This document shows positions 10,043 to 18,504 of a stretch of DNA of 30,373 nt, one piece after another. The position numbers and the translations under genes were made by a program. Under the pieces are notes generated by a model that saw only the letters and a program-made list of their open reading frames with translations, was not told the DNA's origin and made no database searches. The stretch comes from Zygnema cylindricum (lineage: Eukaryota > Streptophyta > Zygnematophyceae > Zygnematales > Zygnemataceae), in contig JBBHKE010000233.1 in assembly GCA_037447655.1 (NCBI GenBank), positions 1 through 30,373 of the forward strand, given 5' to 3'. How positions within the stretch are numbered: position 1 is the first letter of the stretch; every line of letters begins with the position of its first letter.

Positions 10043-10305
10043 TAGTTGCGAACCGGAGATAGGTTAAGCATTCCAGAAGTGGGAGACTTAAGAAAGCAGC
10101 TTTTACAAGAAGCATATAAGCATTTAGGACATCTAGGTGGAGATAACACTCTTAGTCGGTTGGAGAGTATATTATTTTGGCCAGGGATGGCAAAAGAGGC
10201 GTCTAAACATGGCAAAAGAGGCGTCTAAACATGTGGAAAGTTGCGTTCCGTGGCAATAGAGTAAACATAGTAAACAAAAATGTAGTGGTCTCTTAAAACC
10301 TTTAG
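10043..10305 (+). pseudogene. Gypsy-1 integrase zinc-binding region
   Basis: LRKQLLQEAYKHLGHLGGDNT and SRLESILFWPGMAKEASKH match the His-His part of the gypsy integrase H2C2 domain. The Cys-Cys part follows in another frame as ESCVPWQ, where the second Cys is Trp. A 22-base tandem duplication (10187-10208 and 10209-10230) lies between the two halves. Since 22 is not a multiple of three, it shifts the frame. Confidence 0.8.
10187..10230 (+). repeat. 22-bp exact tandem duplication in integrase
   Basis: The unit ATGGCAAAAGAGGCGTCTAA plus AC is present twice with no differences. It disrupts the integrase frame. Lack of divergence suggests it arose late, after the element was already decaying. 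Confidence 0.95.
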
Positions 10306-10713
10306 ATGTCGCAAAAAGACCATCGGAGTGTCAATATGGATTTTATTGTCAGGTTGCCAGCTTCATCTAAAAGAAACGATAGTATCATGGTCGTAGTCGA
10401 TAGGTTAAGTAAAATGACAATCTTTACCATTTACAAAACTACTCACAAAGTTATATGTATTGCAAAGTTATATTTTGACAACGTGGTTAGGCATCATAAA
10501 GTTCCTCTGTGTATAGTCAGTGATGGGGATTCAAAATTTACCTCTGCATTTTGGAAAGAATTGCAACAAAATTTAGGCACGGAATTAAAAATGAGTACCT
10601 CTTATTATCCTCAAACAGATGGGCAACAAGAAAAAATGAAACTTACATTGGAAAAAATGCTTAGGACAATTTGTAGTGGAGTCCAGAATAATGGGAATCT
10701 AAACGACCATTAA
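10306..10713 (+). pseudogene. Gypsy-1 integrase catalytic core
   Basis: A 135-codon stretch has the chromovirus core: first Asp in NMDFIVRLP, DSIMVVVDRLSKM, second Asp in CIVSDGDSKFTSAFWKEL and Glu in YYPQTDGQQEKMK. Families usually show SDRD and QTERVN at the last two sites, so the catalytic residues survive with neighbouring changes. Integrase inserts the cDNA; here both sides are frame-broken. Confidence 0.88.
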
Positions 10714-11380
10714 TGGAATTTGCATAAAATTTATATAGAAATGCCAGTACACGTTTCTCACCGTTTGAAGTTGCATACGGATACCAACCTCGAGAACCAT
10801 TAGCCTTAATAACAAATAACACTAAAAAAAATAGGGGTTATGAAAAAGAGTTTTTGGAATACATTCAAACAGTTTGGAAAACAATCCAGGGTGCATTAGT
10901 GGAAGCATAGAGGAAGCAAAAATTAAATGCTAACCCAAATGGGGTGATTGGGTGGTAAGCACAGGTGACATAGTTTAACTTTCTACAATTGATTACTGGT
11001 GTAGGATCGAGGGACAATCGGATCCTACGGGAAAATGTGCTCCAAGGTACATCGGACTATTTATTGTACCCAGTTGCTGCCAAATTGGACTTTCCGCCTT
11101 CAACAAAAATTCATCCAGTGATACATATCAGTCAATTGAAACCACCAAATCTTCGACAAACCAGATGAAAATTGGAATTGGATCCCTCAATAACAATAGA
11201 ATGTGAGGTTCACAGATAGGTCATATATTGGTTTTGTTAACGGCTTAAAGACGACAATTCTATATTCTAGCAAGTGTATTATCTAAAGAGACCAGAAGAT
11301 GAGTTAACCTTAGAGAACAAAAATTATGAGTTTTTGCAAAGGTATTGAAGTGATAATAATATAGAAGTACCACCTTGAGA
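10714..11380 (+). pseudogene. Gypsy-1 integrase C-terminus and chromodomain trace
   Basis: Stops interrupt all frames, but conserved blocks remain: LDFPPSTKIHPVIHISQLKP at about 11089-11150 is the hallmark integrase end of plant chromoviruses. YLKRPEDELTLENKNYEFLQ at about 11279-11340 resembles the end of the chromodomain (PEDE.TWE pattern), which in this clade directs insertion into particular chromatin. The chromodomain call rests on that short block and position. Confidence 0.7.
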
Positions 11381-11408
11381 GGGAAATGTGTTTTAACGGG
11401 GGTCAGTT

Positions 11409-11424
11409 AAAAATAAAGAGAGGA
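11409..11424 (+). other. Gypsy-1 polypurine tract
   Basis: AAAATAAAGAGAGGA directly precedes TGTTGGAAC, the start of the right LTR, after the end of pol. Purine richness and position fit a PPT. Confidence 0.6.
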
Positions 11425-11984
11425 TGTTGGAACAATAATAAAGGATCGAACTTGTTTATAAATGGGTGTCTAAGTGTCACGAACATAAACCTATTAATTT
11501 GGAAGAGGTCCGCGAAAGAATCGCACAATTTAGAGATGTATTTTAAAAGTAATAGCCATTGGTGTATTGAGGCGACAGCGCGAGGTCAAAATGATAAATG
11601 AGTGTTCGTTATAGCGGGTTAAGGGTCAAATTAGTAGCAAAATTTAGGGCGTACGTTCGATAAAGTACTAATACCCGTTTGGTACGCATGATGTTTTGTT
11701 TCGTATGATATTTAGTACGAAACGTCATGAGCCAAATTTTGTAAGTAACGTAGGAAGTTTCTAGAGTGAAATTTGTGACCCTCGAACATGTGACGTCGCG
11801 TTTCAATTCGCGCTCACTTTTGCACGTAAATGATACTTAGTAAAAGGTAGCATTTGATTGGTTGGAAATACTACGTAGTTAGTTAAAGATTTTGCACATT
11901 TTTTGTTGGTTTTGAAAAGTTAGTTTCGTTCGTACGCGTCGTTTCGTGCGTACACAGTATAGTTGTTCACGGCGTTTAGTGCGA
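11425..11984 (+). repeat. Gypsy-1 right LTR-like repeat
   Basis: It starts with TGTTGG after the purine tract and matches the left copy from AATAATAAAGGATCGAACTT to about 11692 (GGTACGCATGATGTT). Beyond that point the two copies differ; this one goes on with TTGTTTCGTATGATATTTAG. The unmatched part may be LTR sequence lost on the left. No start or stop of transcription could be assigned. Confidence 0.6.
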
Positions 11985-12440
11985 ACGATTTAATCGCGAC
12001 GAATTATACGTAACAAATGCATTGAACCTTTTGAAAAAATCGTAAAAATCGTTAATGAATTTTCGTCCGTACTATTCCATACATGTAAACAAAAATAAAT
12101 TTCACATATACCGCAGTTTGTACCATTTTCGTACATTTTCCGTATCTTTTCGTAATAGTCCGTACATTTTTGGTACAATTGCGTACATTCCCGTAAAATT
12201 TCTGTTCAGTTTACCAGACAGAAAGTACTACGAAGTGCAACGTATCTTTTCGTCAAATTCCGTACATTTACTGTACAAAATCGGACAGCTATCGTAAAAT
12301 ACCGTACAGTTTCCGTGAATTAGCCGTTCAGTTTACCGGAAAGAAAGTACATTGTATTTTATTCCGATTTTTTCAAAAGTCACGAATTATACGTTTTAAT
12401 CGGAAAAAAGGAAAAATTGTGCGATTTGAACAACTATGAT
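11985..12440 (-). mobile_element. MITE-like sequence, right copy, inverted
   Basis: Most of this segment is the reverse complement of 8011-8396. Its own ends contain CGAATTATACGTAAC (about 12000) and CGAATTATACGTTTT (about 12382), and an inverted pair built around CTTTTGAAAAAATCG, so it may have subterminal inverted repeats of a DNA transposon. There is no coding capacity. The opposite orientation at the two sites argues against simple inheritance with the LTR pair. Ends are approximate. Confidence 0.5.
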
Positions 12441-13039
12441 ACACAATGTTTCGTGAGTACAGTATGCGATTTTAATGCGTATGCTATTTGGATTTACTGT
12501 GAAGGTTCGAATGGATTTGCGGATTGGGGGAGTAATGGCACTAATTGTTTGGGGAAGTACGAAACTATTTGAGTGGCGCAAACAAACATATGTAAAGGTA
12601 CGAAATGTGTAAGTCAAATGTACGGCGGATCGCGAAGCGATCCGATTTGGAATATTTTGAGAAGGTACGCCGCAGGTACGAATCATAATGATGACGAACT
12701 GATTTCGAATTGGAAGTGGCGTGAGCGGCACTTATGGAAAAAAGACGTCGTCGGTACGGATTAATTTGAATGAGATGACGTCATTTTGTCAAGTGGTTTC
12801 TTTGTGACCACGCGACACGACATCAAGGATGCCGAAAAGTGCTACGGACAGCGGCGCCATCAGTTTGGTCTTTTTGGTGAGGGACGCGAAATCGCGTCTA
12901 TCACATGATATTTATTTTGGAGGACCTAGATTCGTTTGACTAAATTCGTAAGGTTTGCAAATATTTACAACAATTTTGTCCTGTGTATTAGGTGTTAGAG
13001 TAGATCTATTCATTCTGACATATCACGAAGTATTCGGGT
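12441..13039. other. Intergenic DNA, no gene recognised
   Basis: Short open stretches occur on both strands over 12396-12764 but show no domain and overlap each other. GATCGCGAAGCGATC at about 12628 is a small palindrome. Otherwise nothing was recognised. Confidence 0.35.
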
Positions 13040-13345
13040 TACGTACGGCTGGTATGCCTCCATACATTCAGTAGTGAGCTCGTGCATATTTGTAGGACTT
13101 AATCATTTTGGCCTTAGGAACCTTTTTGGACAAAAAATGTTTTGCTCATTTTTTTGGTAATTTTATCTGAGGATTGCTCTCATTTGTATTGGCATAATTA
13201 TCTGAAATTTTGCATTTGTGTTCCTCTTTGTATTGGAAATATTGTGGAAAATTTGCAGACCTATTGTGCATCTGGTTTGCTAGGGAATTCATTTTGAAGT
13301 TGGTCAAATTTATCAAGGTTCTGGCAAGCTATTTTTCTCCAACTT
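13040..13345 (+). repeat. LTR-like repeat, copy A
   Basis: Aligns by eye with 28640-28920: both have TGTAGGACTTA, about 180 bases later TATTGTGG(A/C)AAATTTG, AGACCTA, a variable T-rich word, TCTGGTTTGCT and TTCATT(T)TGAAGT(T/C)GGTC. The Copia-1 5' LTR shares the GTAGGACTTA block and the upstream GCCTCC.TACA word. It is interpreted as a diverged LTR fragment of a Copia-1 relative. The complete ends were not found. Confidence 0.5.
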
Positions 13346-14289
13346 TGACTGAGTGGTGTGATAAGTCTGTTTGGTATTTTCGTATTGAAATTTGTGGGGA
13401 TACTTAGTGTCTTAGGGAATATTTGTTTATGTAGTTTGAGATTGTTTTGGTAATTCTATAGAGTTCATAGTGGATTCAAATTAGGTTGTTTTTGGGGTTG
13501 TCTCTGGTGCTTCCGAGGGTAAATTCATGGCTGAAAATGGCTATGAACAACATTTTTGCATTGGTCAGTTCGAGTCCTAGCTGATCAATGATTGGCCCAA
13601 GTAAAAGCATGTTCAACAGAGCGTTGACTCCGGTTTGGATGGTCTAGGGCGATAATGGATAAATCGTGAAGTCGAAAAAGAAAGTATTGATCTTTTTCTT
13701 TGGAAAAGTTTGTGGAATTCTGACTGATCTTAATCTTGAGCGCATAATACCAACTTGGAGCAATGTTATTTTGCAAGGAAATATCTTACTAACTAGTAGT
13801 GTTTTATTAGTTATAAGATAAAATTATTTAAGAGTTGAGGGAAGAGGAAAATACTTTAAATGAAAGGTTGAGCCAAGAGGGTAAGAGACCAGGCAGAATG
13901 TCGTGTGTACTAAAGCTTCCTCTAGTTAAAAGTTGATCTTTTAATGAGTGATTTCAATGTGAATGTGCGTATTTCAATGTATGGAATGTATGGTTGAAAT
14001 TGGTTGTAGTAATGGGATTTTATGAGAGGTAGGAAATCGTGTTATGAAATGCTTCCAAAAGTTTTGGTTTCTGTAAAAGTTTTGTGAATTTTTTCTGAAA
14101 ATTTTTTTGAACATTTTCTTTGGAATAAAAGAGGTTTCGAAATTCCAACAAATATCTGAAAGAAAAGAATCAATGTTTTATAAGTGTGAGAAAATCGCAA
14201 GGAAATCGGATGAAATTGGAAAAGACTTCATAGCAAAATAGAAAATCAAAGTCGCGCATTTCAAAACGTGGGACAGTACAGTAAAACGT
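13346..14289. other. AT-rich DNA left of Copia-2
   Basis: No coding domain recognised. An ATG near 13527 opens 17 codons and then stops; its position after LTR-like copy A would fit a gag start, but the peptide does not match one. AGTTCGAGTCC near 13568 resembles a Pol III B box without a matching A box. Confidence 0.3.
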
Positions 14290-14368
14290 TGTTGAAAAGA
14301 AGTAATAAATATTCACTTTTTAATTTAGACTCTAGAGTGAAGAGAGAGAGAGAGAGAGTCACCATGGA

Positions 14369-14448
14369 TGCCGCCATAGACAGAAAAAATAGACAGAAAG
14401 AATAAGACTGCCGCCATAGACAGAAAAAATAGACAGAAAGAATCAGAC
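14369..14448 (+). repeat. 40-bp tandem duplication in Copia-2 5' LTR
   Basis: The unit TGCCGCCATAGACAGAAAAA followed by ATAGACAGAAAGAATAAGAC is repeated at 14369-14408 and 14409-14448 with one base difference (AATAAGAC, AATCAGAC). The 3' LTR has one shorter copy. Confidence 0.9.
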
Positions 14449-14489
14449 AAACACACAAACAGATTGATAGATTGCCAAAATGTTGCCCT

Positions 14490-14556
14490 AAACAACATTT
14501 GAACCCGAGTCTATATAGTATTACATAGTCGTGCGCCTTAACCATTAAGGCGTTAA
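14490..14556 (-). other. tRNA-like segment, antisense in Copia-2 5' LTR
   Basis: On the minus strand GTTAACGCCTTAATGGTTAAGGCG resembles a tRNA D-arm with an A-box-like core, and about 37 bases later GGGTTCAAAT resembles a Pol III B box and T loop. The part between does not form a normal anticodon arm, and no acceptor stem is seen, so this is not a functional tRNA gene. The same arrangement is found in all four LTRs of Copia-2 and TRG-1. Confidence 0.55.
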
Positions 14557-15001
14557 CAAAACGATGCCAGTATTAAGTTTGCTAGGTTTTTAAAGTGTTA
14601 CGCAAAACGTCACTTTCATTAAAACAAACCAAAATCTATAGTCAAACGGCGTTCGCGGACGCGAATCTAACCGTGTAAAATACATGATCGGACGGACGTC
14701 ATCGCCACAGCCATACCCGAATGAATATTTGGCGGCTTTCGAACACAGCAGGGCCCTGTGCCGCGTGGCGCCACATCATCAGACGCTAGAAAGGATGGGA
14801 GGAGGAACGATGGCATCCATGTTGACAAGTGTCAACCAGAAGGCCATGTTATACAATGGTCGTATAAGAAGTACAATCCGCCACTGTACCTTCTTGTACT
14901 ATAAACCTTTTTGATTAGCCAAAGGTAGTGTAGTAAGTAGTTGTGAGTAGGAGTTAAGGGACTTAACGTGTTTGGGGCGCCTCTCTCTAGGTGACCTTTT
15001 G

Positions 15002-15011
15002 TATTTATAGG
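15002..15011 (+). promoter_or_regulatory. Copia-2 5' LTR TATA-like box
   Basis: TATTTATAGG lies 203-212 bases before the gag start codon; the 3' LTR has TATTTATAA at the equivalent place (24480-24488) and TRG-1 has TATAAAGG. Conservation of an AT-rich core at the same point in each LTR supports a promoter. Confidence 0.6.
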
Positions 15012-15213
15012 CCATCTTTGGCCAGCCATAACTTACTGCTCACTGGAGAAATTTCAGTGATTCTTTTTGCGTTTAACTCAGGGGAGTCTTGTCCTCACAA
15101 GGGTGAGGTTGGTCAGAATATTTGTGTGCCTGGGCGGCACTTATTCAGTGGGAAAGTGAAAAGGTCAAATATTATCCTTGAGGCTTTACATAGGCTGCTC
15201 ATTCTGTGGGTTA

Positions 15214-15445
15214 ATGGAGACCACAAAATTTCAGGTTATGGGCCCACATTCAAGGATGCCCATATTTAATGGATCAAATTTTCTTTATTGGGAAATGATG
15301 ATGTAGGGAGAAGTTTTTGAGAAGCACCTATGGGGCAGTGTGTCCGGGAAAATTCGATGCCCACCTCCACCTGGGTTTTGGGGGAACACGTTTTATTGGC
15401 ACCTCCGTCACAACAGCTTTTCAAACATTAACCACCATTCGGAAC
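15214..15445 (+). pseudogene. Copia-2 gag, N-terminal part
   Basis: The reading starts at an ATG 20 bases before the LTR end and continues METTKFQVMGPHSRMPIFNG, then NFLYWEMMM, a TAG stop (15304-15306), and FEKHLWGSVSGKIRCPPP. It aligns residue by residue with the start of the TRG-1 Gag (MEPIEFQVMGPPSRVPMFDG). The primer-binding site at 15234-15248 encodes the VMGPH part. The gene is cut at 15445 by the TRG-1 insertion and resumes at 19583. Confidence 0.88.
15234..15248 (+). other. Copia-2 primer-binding site, internal tRNA-iMet type
   Basis: GGTTATGGGCCCACA lies directly after the LTR end. Fourteen of 15 bases are complementary to the anticodon-arm region of plant initiator tRNA-Met (GGTGGGCCCATAACC), as I recall that tRNA. 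The usual TGG complement of a tRNA 3' CCA end is absent. Drosophila copia is known to use a 5' fragment of initiator tRNA cut in this region. Confidence 0.75.
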
Positions 15446-15814
15446 TGAAATTCTATTGGCTCCATTGCCCACAGAATTAGCAGATCCAAAAGAAGCTAAT
15501 CTAGATAGTGCCGACTCCAATTTGATATAAACCCAAATGAATGATCCCTTGAAAATCAAAACTCCAATACACCTTCACCCCAGTGAAGAGAAGGCCTTCT
15601 GTGTGCTCAGTTCCACCACCGAATGCAAAGCTTGAATATGTGTTTGGACAGTATTCCCCACTTTGACTTTCCCACTGAATAAGTGCCACCCTGACACGCA
15701 AAAACCTCTGACCGACTACACCCTTATGTAGCTTAGACTCCCCTGAGTCCGCAGCAAAAAGAATCACTGAATTTGCTCACCCGAGCATTAAGTTATGGCT
15801 GGTCAAAGATGACC

Positions 15815-15820
15815 TTTATA
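15815..15820 (-). promoter_or_regulatory. TATA box in TRG-1 3' LTR
   Basis: TATAAA on the minus strand, followed by GGTCATCTTTGACCAGCC, a block also found after the TATA-like box of Copia-2. In this downstream LTR it could drive transcription outward into Copia-2 gag DNA. Confidence 0.55.
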
Positions 15821-16054
15821 GTTACAAGCTCTCTTAGAGAGAGGTACCGAAATATCACTAAGTCTTAGTCTGCCTACTCATGACTACCTACTACTAAACC
15901 CTAGTCCAATAGGAACACTATATAGTACAAGAAGGTACGATGGGCGATGTACTTATTGTACGGCCATTGTACGACATGGTCTACAAGGTGACATGTGCCA
16001 AATCAGGAGCCATGGTTCCTCCTTCATCTTCTCCGGTGTCAAATAATGTGGCGC

Positions 16055-16060
16055 CACGTG
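16055..16060. promoter_or_regulatory. G-box-like CACGTG in TRG-1 3' LTR
   Basis: CACGTG sits in GCGCCACGTGGC in U3. The same core is at 19096-19101 (TRG-1 5' LTR) and 24240-24245 (Copia-2 3' LTR); the Copia-2 5' LTR has the mutated CGCGTG. Plant bZIP and bHLH factors bind CACGTG; a role here is inferred. Confidence 0.5.
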
Positions 16061-16247
16061 GCACAGCGTGACACTATCCCCAAAGGCCGCCGAAAGCTTA
16101 TTGCGGGTGGCGGCTGTAATGGTGGCCGTCCGATCAGTTATATTTATAGGGCTTCGATTCGCTTCTATGCAGGAATTGATTAATGCGCGTTTTAGTCCTT
16201 TGAATCAATAGGTAAATATGCGTGAAACGTTCCACGTGTATCGTTTC

Positions 16248-16320
16248 GTTAGTGACATAATGGATAAGACGTTGGTCTATTTAGTAGCCTACAGACCCCG
16301 GTTCACATCCGGCAAGAGGC
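16248..16320 (+). other. tRNA-like segment, antisense in TRG-1 3' LTR
   Basis: TGACATAATGGATAAGACG resembles an A-box and D-arm and GGTTCACATCC (16300-16310) a B-box with one change from the right LTR copy. The middle GGTCTATTTAGTAGCCTACAG is shared with the other LTRs. On the plus strand it is antisense to TRG-1. Not a complete tRNA. Confidence 0.55.
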
Positions 16321-16522
16321 AGTATTTTGCTAAAACTAGTAAAATACTTTCTAATTCATTCTGCCTCCTTCTAAATGATGCGGCAACCATGGCGTGCTTT
16401 TAGTCCTCTCTTCCTCTCTCTTTACATTCAAACTAAAATATAGAAGTGAACTATTAGTCACCTCTTCTCAACACTCTATTTATTTTTCCAATACAGACCT
16501 AGAAAATACATAAATTTCAACA

Positions 16523-16533
16523 CTCCCCTTATT
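16523..16533 (-). other. TRG-1 polypurine tract
   Basis: AATAAGGGGAG on the minus strand directly precedes the LTR start TGTTGAAA. It matches the Copia-2 tract ATTAAGGGGAG, which supports use of the same reverse transcriptase. Confidence 0.85.
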
Positions 16534-16551
16534 TTCTAATCTACTTTCTTT

Positions 16552-18504
16552 TCAACTCCCACTAAACACAAACTTTTTTTTTCTCTTTTTCTTTTTCTTC
16601 TTTCTTTTCTCCTTATTAAACTCTGAGTGAATACCCTTGTATTTAAAGAAGTGTATTAGATGAACCGAAATAATAATTACATCACACATTTTATTTTGCA
16701 TGCCATTTTTCAAAAATTCGTGAAAATACTTTATCCACCTCATTTCTTTGCCATCCACACTAAATCCAATTTCCCTCTTGCAATTCAAACAACCAGCCCC
16801 ATCTCCAATCTGCAACACACACCCAGATGCTAACCCTCTTACAGGCACACCTTCATAAATGCCATCACTCCCTTTAGTGATGTCAAACCCATTACCCCCC
16901 AAATTTTCCCAAAAACCAAGTGTCCCCACTAAGTTCCTCATAAGATCTACGTCTTCCGTACTCATATTTTTATCCATGATACTCACCCCATTTTCTGAAC
17001 TTTCCTCACTCTCTCCCATGGAATTCTTTCCGCTATCACTTTCTATTTTTATTCCCAATAAATATTTCTCCTCCCCTAAACCTTTCATTAAATATTCCTC
17101 TTCTCCCGTATCTTTTAAAACTCCCTCTATATTTACTTCTCCCCTTTCCTCGAAAGCCGTTGAAGTCTCCCTTTCCGACCAATTTTCTTTTTCCAAAATA
17201 TCTTTTAAATTATCCTCATTATTTTTATTTTTCCCTTTTTCAATTATGGATTCTAGATCTGACTTTCTATACTCCTTGACATCCACATCATGTCTAACTC
17301 CTTTAAGTACCTCCCTTCCCTTTACTTCCCTTATACCTCCAAAAGCACACTGTTGCTTTTGTGGAATTTTTGTGTACTTTTCTCTCTTCTCCATTCTACC
17401 AATGTGGAGAAGCTCTAAGATTTCTTTATCCTCTTTGTGCTCTTCTTTTTCTTCCTCCTCTTTCACATTCCAACTTCTAAGTTCTTCCAAACAAGGACAC
17501 TCCTCCATATAGTGACCCGGTTCTCTACAAAAGAAGCAAACACCCTTTTTCAAAGCTCCCCTTTCTTTTCCTCTCCCTCTCTTTCCACCAAAGTTGCGAT
17601 AAGGTTTACCTTCGTCTTTCTTCCTCTCATCACGCTTCCGCTCGTCACCGCCAATCCTCTCATCACGCTTCCGCCAATCACCACCAGTTGTAAATGCAGT
17701 TACCCTCTCACTTCCCCTACGAAGCTCCAAAATGCTTTCCCTCACAGGAAATATCCCCACGGTAAAGCTCCAAGTCCATGAGGAGCCACCCATTGCCTGC
17801 ATACGATTAATGATGTTTTCGTACTTATCTGGGTGTTTCATGAGTAGTGTATTAATCTTTCTCTCCTCAGATTCTACATATACGGCACTAGCAAGCTCAA
17901 CATAAAACGCAGCAATATCATTGCAAAACTCTATCATGTTACCGCCTTTATAAACATAGGTCTCTATTTCCTGTTTTACTAACTGCTGCCTTTGAATAGT
18001 CTCACTCTTATAAATCCGCCTTAGTGTTTCCCATATTTCCGAAGACCTGGTAAGACTTAAAAAAGTGAGAGCTATGGACTTAGACACATATCTAAGTACA
18101 AGTTGTTTTGCTATAGTATTTTTATACTCCCAAATTTTACCATCATATTCTTCAGTTTTACTTATAACCCCTCTAAGTGAAGATGTGGCGGAAAGCATAG
18201 CTCTCCTCACCATAAGTGTCCTTTTATCCTTCTCCCCTATTTCCCCATCCACGGAAAGGATTTTCCCTTCACCTTCTGATTCATCTGAACTCCGGTTAAT
18301 ATTCTGGGCAGCCTCAGATAATTCTCCATAGTAACCTCCTCCAAAGCCAGGTGGCGGACATCTCACTTGTCCCGAAACAATTCCCCATAAGTGCTTCTCG
18401 AAAAGCAATCCCTCCATAATAAACTCCCAATAAGTGAAGTCTGTTCCATCAAACATAGGCACCCTAGATGGTGGGCCCATAACCTGAAATTCTATGGGCT
18501 CCAT
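16552..18504 (-). CDS. TRG-1 Gag with fused RT/RNase H fossil, 650 aa
   Basis: Uninterrupted ORF in a window where every other retroelement gene is broken. The ATG at 18504-18502 is chosen because it matches the Copia-2 Gag start; the frame stays open 30 codons upstream inside the LTR. Residues 1-50 contain MEPIEFQVMGPPSR and FDGTDFTYWEFIMEG, the N-terminus of copia Gag. A capsid-like region follows to about 250. An intact zinc knuckle, CFFCREPGHYMEEC, is at 323-336. A Glu/Lys-rich linker has CAFGG near 385, where Copia-2 would begin protease. Residues about 472-640 are a diverged copy of the RT C-terminus and RNase H (GLGEEKYLLGIKIE; GCVLQIGDGAGCLNCK; HFFKYKGIHSEFNKEK). YVDD is absent and the RNase H catalytic set is incomplete. 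The end is Lys/Arg-rich. Expected role: RNA-binding shell protein of virus-like particles. Confidence 0.9.
   Translation of the reverse strand: MEPIEFQVMGPPSRVPMFDGTDFTYWEFIMEGLLFEKHLWGIVSGQVRCPPPGFGGGYYGELSEAAQNINRSSDESEGEGKILSVDGEIGEKDKRTLMVRRAMLSATSSLRGVISKTEEYDGKIWEYKNTIAKQLVLRYVSKSIALTFLSLTRSSEIWETLRRIYKSETIQRQQLVKQEIETYVYKGGNMIEFCNDIAAFYVELASAVYVESEERKINTLLMKHPDKYENIINRMQAMGGSSWTWSFTVGIFPVRESILELRRGSERVTAFTTGGDWRKRDERIGGDERKRDERKKDEGKPYRNFGGKRGRGKERGALKKGVCFFCREPGHYMEECPCLEELRSWNVKEEEEKEEHKEDKEILELLHIGRMEKREKYTKIPQKQQCAFGGIREVKGREVLKGVRHDVDVKEYRKSDLESIIEKGKNKNNEDNLKDILEKENWSERETSTAFEERGEVNIEGVLKDTGEEEYLMKGLGEEKYLLGIKIESDSGKNSMGESEESSENGVSIMDKNMSTEDVDLMRNLVGTLGFWENLGGNGFDITKGSDGIYEGVPVRGLASGCVLQIGDGAGCLNCKREIGFSVDGKEMRWIKYFHEFLKNGMQNKMCDVIIISVHLIHFFKYKGIHSEFNKEKRKKKKKKRKKKFVFSGS
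18470..18484 (-). other. TRG-1 primer-binding site, internal tRNA-iMet type
   Basis: GGTTATGGGCCCACC on the minus strand abuts the end of the 5' LTR (TTTCA at 18485). All 15 bases are complementary to GGTGGGCCCATAACC of plant initiator tRNA-Met, the anticodon stem and loop, as I recall that sequence. It lies inside the gag ORF, encoding the VMGPP residues. Confidence 0.8.

Larger units (their letters stand above)
14290..15233 (+). repeat. Copia-2 5' LTR
   Basis: Begins TGTTGAAAAG and ends AAAATTTCA, the TG...CA form. It matches 23816-24711 along its length and is about 48 bases longer, mainly because of a 40-base tandem duplication at 14369-14448. It contains a GA run, an antisense tRNA-like segment (about 14490-14555), a GC-rich U3 block (CGTGGCGCCACATCATC), a TATA-like TATTTATAGG at 15002-15011 and the gag start codon at 15214. 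The end is fixed by the primer-binding site that follows. Confidence 0.92.
15446..16522 (-). repeat. TRG-1 3' LTR
   Basis: Reads TGTTGAAATTTATG at its minus-strand start (16522) and ends in GAATTTCA at 15446. It matches 18485-19582; over about 220 bases at the gag-proximal end there are six substitutions and one single-base indel. The right copy has about 20 additional bases near 19231-19252. Blocks shared with Copia-2 LTRs include CAGTGATTCTTTTTG, ACTCAGGGGAGTCT and GGCACTTATTCAGTGGGAAA. Confidence 0.93.

Noticed and set aside
14684-15269. Open stretches within the Copia-2 LTRs (also 24162-24729)
   Set aside because: They occur in LTR sequence of both copies without conserved protein features; differences between copies do not favour synonymous change by eye.
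16859-17512. 217-codon plus-strand open stretch rich in Ser, Pro and Leu
   Set aside because: It lies antisense to the TRG-1 Gag ORF and its composition is what the complement of a Glu/Lys-rich coding strand gives. No domain.
17437-18331. Two further plus-strand open stretches (17437-17781 and 18065-18331)
   Set aside because: Also complementary shadows of the Gag ORF, without motifs.
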